From Synergistaceae bacterium (GTDB lineage Bacteria > Synergistota > Synergistia > Synergistales > Synergistaceae), in contig JAISQC010000231.1 of NCBI GenBank assembly GCA_031274465.1, forward strand, positions 1 to 15,689: a DNA stretch of 15,689 nucleotides. Reading direction: 5' to 3'. The notes beneath the pieces are model-generated. The model was given only the letters and a program-made list of their open reading frames with translations, ran no database searches and was not told where the DNA came from. Made by a program: the position numbers and the translations under genes. Shown here piece after piece: positions 6,792 to 12,718 of the stretch. How positions within the stretch are numbered: the first letter of the stretch is position 1; every line of letters starts with the position of its first letter.

Positions 6792-7660
6792 ATCTTTTCC
6801 GCTATCTGCGAGGGGAAAAATCCCTGCGGCCTGATGAGGATGAAGGTGATCAGAATGAGCCACACCAAGGCATCCTTGTAGAGCGTCGAGACGTACCCGG
6901 CGACCATGCTCTCTATCAGCCCAAGCATTATGGCCCCAATGACCGCGCCCTTGAGGCTGCCGACCCCGCCTATTATGGCAGCCATCCACGCTTTTAACGT
7001 CCCGAGCGCGAAGCCTATGCCGACGAAGATGGTGTCGTAATACGCGCAGAACAGGATGCCCCCTATGACTCCCAGCGCCCCTCCGATCCCGTATACTATC
7101 GAGATCGTTCGGTTAACGGGAACCCCTAGGAGCGCGGCGGTCGGGATGCTCTGCGATATGGCGATTATCCCCTGCCCGATCTTCGTCTTTTTGAGGAAGA
7201 GGGATATGATGACCATGAACGATATGGCGGCTATGAATATATATATCTGAAGGGTGCCCACGACAATTCCCCCCAAGTGAAGCTGAGTGCCCCGGAAGCC
7301 CAGTTTCATGGGATACGTCTCCGGCCCCCATATTTTGAGGATGGCGTTCCTCATTATGTAGGCCACCCCGACCGCGGAGATCGTCGGCGTCACGCGCCCG
7401 GAGAACCTGACCGACCTGTAGGCGAAGCGCTCCACCAGTATATTCAGGATGTATCCCGAGACGACCCCGCCGAGGATGGCTATGATTGGGTGGATTCCGG
7501 CGGTGACCAGCCCCAGCACCACAAAACAGCCAAGGGCGTAGACGTCCCCGTGTGCGAAGTTCAGGAGCTCCAATATCCCGTAGACCATGTTGTAGCCGAT
7601 CGTTATAAGAGCATAGACGCTTCCTATGCTGAGACCATTTATCAAATGTTGCAAAAACAT
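6788..7660 (-). CDS. livH: LIV/HAAT-family ABC importer permease LivH
   Basis: This 290-residue membrane protein has the LivH signature N-G-L-S-I-G-S-V-Y-A-L-I-T-I-G-Y and L-L-N-F-A-H-G-D near the N-terminus and the coupling loop A-A-I-I-G-G-V-G-S-L-K-G. I take the ATG at 7660, because AGAGGTGA lies about 5 nt before it. A GTG three codons upstream (7669) would sit inside that ribosome site. The gene is separated from livK by 113 bp containing a strong hairpin, so permease expression may be lower than that of the binding protein. Confidence 0.94.
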   Translation of the reverse strand: MFLQHLINGLSIGSVYALITIGYNMVYGILELLNFAHGDVYALGCFVVLGLVTAGIHPIIAILGGVVSGYILNILVERFAYRSVRFSGRVTPTISAVGVAYIMRNAILKIWGPETYPMKLGFRGTQLHLGGIVVGTLQIYIFIAAISFMVIISLFLKKTKIGQGIIAISQSIPTAALLGVPVNRTISIVYGIGGALGVIGGILFCAYYDTIFVGIGFALGTLKAWMAAIIGGVGSLKGAVIGAIMLGLIESMVAGYVSTLYKDALVWLILITFILIRPQGFFPSQIAEKI

Positions 7661-7679
7661 CTGCCTCACCTCTTATTAT

Positions 7680-7716
7680 GTAATCGGCAGGGGTTCATGG
7701 AACCGCTGCCGATTAC
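7680..7716. repeat. Strong hairpin between livK and livH
   Basis: GTAATCGGCAG (7680-7690) pairs perfectly with CTGCCGATTAC (7706-7716). After one G-G mismatch the stem continues as GGTTC/GAACC around a 3-nt loop, giving 16 bp in total. In the operon direction (minus) it is followed by ATAATAAGAGG, which has no U-run. It therefore looks more like an mRNA processing or stability element that sets livK above the downstream genes than a full terminator. On the plus strand it is followed by TTCTTTTT and would stop antisense transcription. Confidence 0.72.
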
Positions 7717-7773
7717 TTCTTTTTCAATTAGCGGTGCGCCGGCCTCAGCTCGGCGATGGGATCAGCGGTTTGA

Positions 7774-8889
7774 TCATTCTTCGTAGCGCGTGAATTTTTG
7801 GTCCTTGACGACGAGCATGAGCGAATCCTTGTCCACGTCTCCGAACTCGTCGAATTTGAAGTTCCCGGTCACGCCCTCGAACAGTTCGATTTCGTGCAGT
7901 GCCTTTATGAGGGATTCTCTGTCGGTTCCGCCTCTTTCATATGCCAATTTTACGAGATATACGATGTCGTACGCGTCAGCGCCCCACTCTCCAGGCCGCT
8001 CTTTCGCCGCATTGAGGAAGTTGTCGATGAATTTGGCCTGCCTCGGCCTGGTGTCGAACGGGTCGAACGGCGCCACCACGTAGAAGTTCTCTGTCGCGTC
8101 CCCGCCGATTTCGATCAGCTTTGGGTGAGAGCAGCTGCTGCTGCCCGCGAGCTGGACGTTCAAGCCCAAGTTCTTCGCCTGCTTGGCGAAAAGCCCGCCC
8201 CCGGTGTAGTCGCCGAGGAAGAGGACGCCATCGACCCCAAGCCCCTTGTATTTCGTTATGATCGCCGAATAGTCGCGGTCTACCCCGGAGATGAACGAGT
8301 CCTCAGCGACCACCTCGACGCCGAGTTCCGGAATGGCCGCGGCGGATACGTCGCGCATCCCCTTGCCGTAGTCGGAGTTCTCCCATATCAGCGCGGGCTT
8401 CTTCATCCCCAGCTTTTTGATCGCGAACTCGCAGAGCTGCTTCGACATGATGTCATCGTTGGTGATGACCCTGAAATAGTTGCCGTACCCGAGGCGCGTG
8501 ATGCTGGCGCTGGTATTGCTGGGGGATATGACCGGGAGCCCGGCTTTCTGCCATATTGGGAGCGCCGCTATGCTGCAGCTCGAATTGTTGTGGCCGAGAA
8601 CGAAGAGCAGGTCCTTGTCGAGCGAGTATTTTTGAGCGATGATCGTGGCCTGGTTCGGCGTCCCCACGTCGTCGGCGACCTCAAACTCCACCTTCTTGCC
8701 CCCTATGCCGCCGCTCGCGTTGATCTCGTCCACCGCGATCTGCGTGCCGGTTTTCATCTGAAACCCCTGTCCCGCGCTGTCCCCGGTCATCGGACCGACC
8801 ACCAGGAACTTGACCGTGTCCGCCGCGTAACATGCGGACGCCCCTGCCAGCAATATGGATATGCAGATTGCAAATATTATTTTTTTCAT
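7774..8889 (-). CDS. livK: Periplasmic substrate-binding protein of the LIV-type ABC importer
   Basis: This is a 371-residue type I periplasmic binding protein. An N-terminal signal sequence (M-K-K-I-I-F-A-I-C-I-S-I-L-L-A-G-A-S-A-C-Y-A) probably ends after C-Y-A; a lipoprotein cut at the Cys is less likely because the lipobox is poor. The mature chain has the family start F-L-V-V-G-P-M-T-G-D-S-A, the ligand-contacting loops G-H-N-N-S-S-C-S and S-P-S-N-T-S-A-S, and a D-Y-G-K-G motif. Proteins of this group bind branched-chain or other amino acids, or aromatic and aliphatic carboxylates; the ligand is not decidable here. The ATG at 8889 was chosen because GGAG lies 5 nt upstream. It is the first gene of the operon, at the end of a leader of about 170 nt. 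Confidence 0.93.
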   Translation of the reverse strand: MKKIIFAICISILLAGASACYAADTVKFLVVGPMTGDSAGQGFQMKTGTQIAVDEINASGGIGGKKVEFEVADDVGTPNQATIIAQKYSLDKDLLFVLGHNNSSCSIAALPIWQKAGLPVISPSNTSASITRLGYGNYFRVITNDDIMSKQLCEFAIKKLGMKKPALIWENSDYGKGMRDVSAAAIPELGVEVVAEDSFISGVDRDYSAIITKYKGLGVDGVLFLGDYTGGGLFAKQAKNLGLNVQLAGSSSCSHPKLIEIGGDATENFYVVAPFDPFDTRPRQAKFIDNFLNAAKERPGEWGADAYDIVYLVKLAYERGGTDRESLIKALHEIELFEGVTGNFKFDEFGDVDKDSLMLVVKDQKFTRYEE

Positions 8890-9040
8890 AATGTCTCCTT
8901 TCATAAAGGCTCGCAAACCTCCCGCCAAATTACCATGAAACACGCGCTGAAACTGAACAAATCATTTCTTCGGCTATCGTCGATGCGCATCATCTCCTTG
9001 AGTTGCTTCAAAAAACAAAAACAGCACTGCCCCTACCCAC

Positions 9041-9067
9041 TTGACTCTTGGTTCAACCAGTGGTCAA
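9041..9067. promoter_or_regulatory. Putative FadR-type operator at the liv promoter
   Basis: A perfect 11-bp palindrome TGGTTCAACCA (9049-9059) is embedded in a larger symmetric element with outer arms TTGAC (9041-9045) and GTCAA (9063-9067), each separated from the core by 3 nt. The core fits the TGGT(N3)ACCA pattern bound by many FadR-family repressors. It lies just downstream of the predicted liv start site (about 9061), where binding would block transcription. The FadR-family gene at 2811-3581 is the obvious binder (inference). Confidence 0.68.
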
Positions 9068-9082
9068 ATTATATCAATTTGA
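9064..9082. repeat. AT-rich inverted repeat over the liv -10 box
   Basis: TCAAATT (9064-9070), ATATC spacer, AATTTGA (9076-9082) is a perfect 7-bp inverted repeat centred on the liv -10 element. It may be a second regulator site or simply reflect promoter composition. Confidence 0.4.
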
Positions 9083-9096
9083 TGGGATAAGGGCAA
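9068..9096 (-). promoter_or_regulatory. Predicted sigma70 promoter of the liv-SDR-fadR-MFS operon
   Basis: On the minus strand TTGCCC (9096-9091), a 17-bp spacer and a perfect TATAAT (9073-9068) with an upstream TGA form an extended -10 promoter. The expected start is near 9061, leaving a leader of about 170 nt before livK. Confidence 0.68.
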
Positions 9097-9247
9097 GCAA
9101 AATTTGAAATAAAATTTAATAAAAAATCGCAATAATTCCGAATGGTATATTTATACTGTGGTTTTGGCTGATTTTAAGCTCCCTCACCTCTGCAAAATGT
9201 AGCAATTAAATTCATTTTGGGAGATAATTAATTACTTAAAATTATTC

Positions 9248-9275
9248 TTGACAATGCCGCGAAACGATCTAAAAT
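9248..9275 (+). promoter_or_regulatory. Predicted sigma70 promoter of the GRE operon
   Basis: A perfect -35 TTGACA (9248-9253), a 16-bp spacer and TAAAAT (9270-9275) put the start near 9282, about 60 nt before the activase ATG. The operator-like palindrome at 9300-9310 lies downstream of this start. Confidence 0.68.
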
Positions 9276-9299
9276 AATATTAGACTTTGGTGCGACCTC

Positions 9300-9310
9300 T
9301 GGTCAGACCA
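9300..9310. promoter_or_regulatory. Putative FadR-type operator at the GRE promoter
   Basis: TGGTCAGACCA is a perfect 11-bp palindrome of the same TGGT(N3)ACCA form as the site at 9049-9059, but without its extended outer arms. It lies about 20 bp after the predicted transcription start and about 35 bp before the activase start codon, a roadblock position for a repressor. The same half-sites at both divergent promoters argue for shared control by the FadR-family protein. Confidence 0.66.
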
Positions 9311-9343
9311 CAGCGCCCGCAAGACGCAAATGGAGAAAATTTT

Positions 9344-10252
9344 ATGAAAAGCTCCGCCCGGGGGAGAATTTTTAAGATAGCGCGTTACGCGATACACGAT
9401 GGGCCTGGGATACGCACGACCGTTTTCATGAAGGGCTGTCCGGCCAGGTGTTTATGGTGCTGCAGCCCGGAGTCTCAGAGTTTTGAGGCCCAGATCGTCT
9501 GGAAAGAGGGGCTTTGCTCCCGCTGCGGCCGTTGCGTCCGGCAATGCCCAAACGGGGCGCTTTCGCTCGATGGCCGGTCGGTCATAGTGGAGGCACGGCG
9601 GTGCACTATATGCGGGGAGTGTTCCAGCGTATGCCCGGGCAACGCCATCGGGATATGCGGGCAGGATGTGACGCCCCTTGAGCTTTTGGAGACGGCCTCG
9701 CGCGACTTGCCGTTTTGGCGGCGTTCGGGCGGCGGGGTGACGGTATCGGGAGGGGAGGCGCTGGCCCAGCCCCTTTTTTTGAGGGAGTTTCTGGAGTTGT
9801 GCAGGAGCAGGTCGATTCACACGGCGATAGAGACGTGCCTTTGCGCGGACCGTTCCGCCGTCGCGATGATTTCAGAGCTTGCCGATTTTATACAGTTCGA
9901 CATAAAGGCGATGTCGCCAGTTTTGCACAGGCGCCTCACGTCGGTCGACAACGGCAGAATCCTGCAAAACGCCTCGTTCCTGCTTAAGCAGAACCTCGCC
10001 CCGCTGGTCAGGTTCCCGCTCGTCCCCGGGTGCAACGACGATGAGGGCGAGCTGAACGCGCTGGGGGAGTTTCTGGCTGAAAACGGCCCCGGCTCGGCAC
10101 TTGAAATACTCCCTTATCACCGGCTGGGTGTCGGCATGTACGGGGCGCTTGGCCGCGAATACGCGCTGCCCGATACCCCGGTCCCGTCAAAGGCGGAGAT
10201 CGACAGGGCGGCGGCGATTTTGGGGCGATATCCCATAAATATAATCTCATAG
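9344..10252 (+). CDS. Glycyl radical enzyme activating enzyme 1 (radical SAM, PflA-like)
   Basis: This 302-residue protein should use S-adenosylmethionine and reduced iron-sulfur clusters to abstract H from the target glycine of a GRE. The early motif Y-A-I-H-D-G-P-G-I-R-T-T-V-F is typical. The radical SAM cluster site is C32-x3-C36-x2-C39, followed at once by an extra C40. Two ferredoxin-like 4Fe-4S sites follow at C58/C61/C64/C68 and C87/C90/C93/C97, the insert seen in activases of non-PFL GREs. S-G-G-G-V-T-V-S-G-G-E is the SAM-binding stretch. The ATG at 9344 has GGAG 8 nt upstream; the frame is open further upstream across the operator and that part is not coding. It is the first gene of the operon, and GRE 1 starts 23 bp after it, so it probably activates GRE 1. 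Confidence 0.95.
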   Translation: MKSSARGRIFKIARYAIHDGPGIRTTVFMKGCPARCLWCCSPESQSFEAQIVWKEGLCSRCGRCVRQCPNGALSLDGRSVIVEARRCTICGECSSVCPGNAIGICGQDVTPLELLETASRDLPFWRRSGGGVTVSGGEALAQPLFLREFLELCRSRSIHTAIETCLCADRSAVAMISELADFIQFDIKAMSPVLHRRLTSVDNGRILQNASFLLKQNLAPLVRFPLVPGCNDDEGELNALGEFLAENGPGSALEILPYHRLGVGMYGALGREYALPDTPVPSKAEIDRAAAILGRYPINIIS

Positions 10253-10275
10253 ACCGAATACAGGAGGTGCCGGCA

Positions 10276-12681
10276 ATGATCATGACCGAAGAAAAAACTG
10301 CGGCTTCAAGGAGCGGGACGATATCCCGAATAAATGGGATGAAAGAGCGGATGATCGCAAACAGCCCCCCAGAGCTGCTTCCGGAAAGGGCCCTGCTGAC
10401 CAGCGAAGCGTACGCGGCCTACGCCGGAGAGCCGGTCGTTTTGAAGCGCGCGCGCACGCTCAGGCATATATTGGAGAATATGACGATCTTCATAGACGAG
10501 GGAGAGCTTTTCGCAGGGCACCCCTCGCCCCAGCCCCGATCTCCGATAGTATGCCCGGAGCTCGGCGCGAGGTGGGTACTGGCGGATCTGGACAAATTCG
10601 CGACTCGCCCGGCCGACGCCATCGCGATAACGGACGAGAACAAGTCGATTTTGAAGGAATGCCTCGAGAAATGGCAGGATTCGTCTTTGGACGCGATTGT
10701 GAGCGGCCTCATTTCAGACGAAGCCAAAAGCGCCATCGCGGAGGGGATGATAACCGTCGGGGCTCAGGGCACGGCCCACGGGAATATCGCCATCGACAAC
10801 GCGAAATTGCTCTCGCTTGGGCTTCGGGGGATTATCGGCGAGATAGACTCGAAGATGGATGGTTTTATCCCCGAAGGCGCCGAGGGGAGAAAAAAGCTCG
10901 ATTTCTGGAGAGCGGCCAAAATTTCGTGCGAGGCCGTGATCGCATTCGCCGCCCGTTACTCAAAACTCGCTTCGGAAATTGCGGAATCGACTGACGATCC
11001 AGTCAGGCGGGACGAGCTGCTCGACATGTCCGATATCCTGAAAAGGGTTCCCGAGTACCCGGCAGAGACGTTCCGCGAGGCGCTTCAGTCGGTATGGCTC
11101 GTTTACGCCGTCCTCTACATAGAAGCGGATCCGCACGCGATTCTGCTAGGCCGGTTCGACCAGTATATGTACCCCTTCTACAAAAGGGATATGGAGGAGG
11201 GGCGCATGACCGACGAGGAAGCGCTGGAGCTCGTCTCTTCTATATGGATTAAGTGCACGGCCATCATAAAGCTGATGGACTCGGTCACGACCAAGACCTT
11301 CGCGGGGTTCCCCCTCTTCCAGAACATCACGCTCGCCGGGCAGGGCGCGAGGGGCGAGGACGTTTCGAACGAGCTGACCGACATCGTCCTTGAAGCCGCC
11401 GCGATAGCCAGGACGCCGCAGCCTTCCATCGGCTTCAGGTATCACAACAAGATCGGCGAGGCGACGCTCGGCAAGGTGTGCGATACGATAAAACTCGGGC
11501 TTGGCTATCCTGCCATCATGAACGACAACTGCATAATCCCAAAGCATCTCATGCGGGGCGCGACGTTGGAGGAAGCCAGAAACTACTGCACGAACTGCGT
11601 GGAGACGGATGTCGAGGGGGTGACCGATTCCCGCCCGAACTCCGGGTACGTCAACTTTCCAAAATGCCTGCTTCTCGCGATGAACGACGGGGTGGACCCA
11701 TCGACGGGCAGGCAGGTCGGTTTGAAGACCGGGCATCTGCGCGATTTCGCGGGTTTCGGCGATCTGGTCGCGGCCTACAGGAAGCAGATGGCTCATTTCG
11801 TCAAGCTCATAGTGGACGCCTACGACATAATAGACAGGGCCCACGCGTCATACGCCCCGGAACCCTTTATGTCGTCCCTTCTTGGCGATTGCGTCGAGCG
11901 CGGCCTGAGCCGGCAGGATGGCGGGGTCAGGTACAATTTCTCAGGCATCTTCGGAGTGGGGATCGCCTCGGTGTCGGACGCGATGGCGGCAGTCCGCAAA
12001 CTCTGCTTCGATCTCGGCAAGGTCGATCCGGACGACCTGATAGACGCGCTGAGGATAGGTTTTTCGGCGCCGTGGGCCGAAGATATAAAAATTCTTTGCA
12101 AAAAAGCCCCGAAATTCGGCAACGACGACGACTATGCGGACCTCATCGCGAGGGATCTCGCCCATATGTTCTGCGAAGAGGTCACGAAGCATCCCTGCGT
12201 CAGGGGGGGTTACTACATCCCGGAGCTGCACTCCGTATCGACCCATGTCTATTTCGGAGAGCTGACCGGCGCCACTCCGGACGGGCGCCCTGCCGGCGCG
12301 GCTTTCTCGGACGGGGCGTCACCAGTCGGCGGCAGCGATAAAAACGGTCCCACGGCGGCCGTCCGCTCCATGACGAAGATCGATCATCAGGAGATACTGC
12401 AGGGCGTTCTCTACAATCAGAAATTTTCTCCTGCCATGATGAATTCGCCTGCCGCCCTCTCGCGCCTTGGCGAATACATAAGGACGTGGTGTGATTTGGG
12501 CGGGCACCACATACAGTTTAACATCGTCTCGACGGAGAAGCTTAGGGAAGCGCAGGGCAACGCGGAGTCGAACAGGGACCTCATAGTGCGGGTCGCGGGT
12601 TACAGCGCTTATTTCGTCGAGCTAAACGAGAACACGCAGAACGAGATCATCGCGCGCACCGAGTACGAGGAGATTTATTGA
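10276..12681 (+). CDS. Glycyl radical enzyme 1 (uncharacterised pyruvate-formate-lyase-like lyase/dehydratase)
   Basis: This 801-residue GRE has the full PFL-like fold length. The thiyl cysteine is C441 with general-base-type E443 (T-N-C-V-E-T), and the glycyl radical is G775 in R-V-A-G-Y-S-A-Y-F. C-V-E rather than Cys-Cys excludes pyruvate formate-lyase. At three pocket sites it departs from known diol and amine eliminases: the G-H-T-x-P-D loop reads G169-N-I-A-I-D174, the N-G-H-S loop reads D285-P-H287-A288, and after the Cys loop it has N455-S-G-Y-V-N instead of H-D-A-A-F-F-N. The G-Y-V-N-F-P-K stretch recalls hydroxyproline dehydratase, but the substrate is unknown. N440 before the Cys is unusual, since Gly is common. 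The ATG at 10276 lies 8 nt after AGGAGG; a GTG at 10267 overlaps that site. Confidence 0.93.
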   Translation: MIMTEEKTAASRSGTISRINGMKERMIANSPPELLPERALLTSEAYAAYAGEPVVLKRARTLRHILENMTIFIDEGELFAGHPSPQPRSPIVCPELGARWVLADLDKFATRPADAIAITDENKSILKECLEKWQDSSLDAIVSGLISDEAKSAIAEGMITVGAQGTAHGNIAIDNAKLLSLGLRGIIGEIDSKMDGFIPEGAEGRKKLDFWRAAKISCEAVIAFAARYSKLASEIAESTDDPVRRDELLDMSDILKRVPEYPAETFREALQSVWLVYAVLYIEADPHAILLGRFDQYMYPFYKRDMEEGRMTDEEALELVSSIWIKCTAIIKLMDSVTTKTFAGFPLFQNITLAGQGARGEDVSNELTDIVLEAAAIARTPQPSIGFRYHNKIGEATLGKVCDTIKLGLGYPAIMNDNCIIPKHLMRGATLEEARNYCTNCVETDVEGVTDSRPNSGYVNFPKCLLLAMNDGVDPSTGRQVGLKTGHLRDFAGFGDLVAAYRKQMAHFVKLIVDAYDIIDRAHASYAPEPFMSSLLGDCVERGLSRQDGGVRYNFSGIFGVGIASVSDAMAAVRKLCFDLGKVDPDDLIDALRIGFSAPWAEDIKILCKKAPKFGNDDDYADLIARDLAHMFCEEVTKHPCVRGGYYIPELHSVSTHVYFGELTGATPDGRPAGAAFSDGASPVGGSDKNGPTAAVRSMTKIDHQEILQGVLYNQKFSPAMMNSPAALSRLGEYIRTWCDLGGHHIQFNIVSTEKLREAQGNAESNRDLIVRVAGYSAYFVELNENTQNEIIARTEYEEIY

Positions 12682-12718
12682 CGGGCAAGGCACGACATAA
12701 AACCGGGAGGCGAAAACT

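Larger units (their letters stand above)
8890..9343. other. Divergent control region between the liv operon and the glycyl radical enzyme operon
   Basis: This 454-bp stretch has no gene. Positions 8890-9060 are the predicted 5' leader of the liv transcript; I see no riboswitch or attenuator in it. Positions 9041-9110 hold the liv promoter with two palindromes, 9100-9247 is a very AT-rich stretch that may aid opening or bending, and 9248-9310 holds the GRE promoter and its operator-like palindrome. The individual sites are listed separately. Confidence 0.8.

Noticed and set aside
6792..6989. Upstream extension of the livM frame by 66 residues
   Set aside because: It is an off-frame reading of the livH 3' end. 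The ATGA overlap at 6788-6791 gives the expected LivM N-terminus.
8890..9060. Riboswitch or leader-peptide attenuator in the liv 5' leader
   Set aside because: I find no conserved riboswitch core, no terminator-like stem with a U-run and no short leader frame rich in one amino acid.
7798..9090. Plus-strand open frame of 430 codons antisense to livK
   Set aside because: The binding-protein gene on the minus strand has a signal peptide, family motifs and a ribosome site; the antisense frame runs through the control region and shows no family features.
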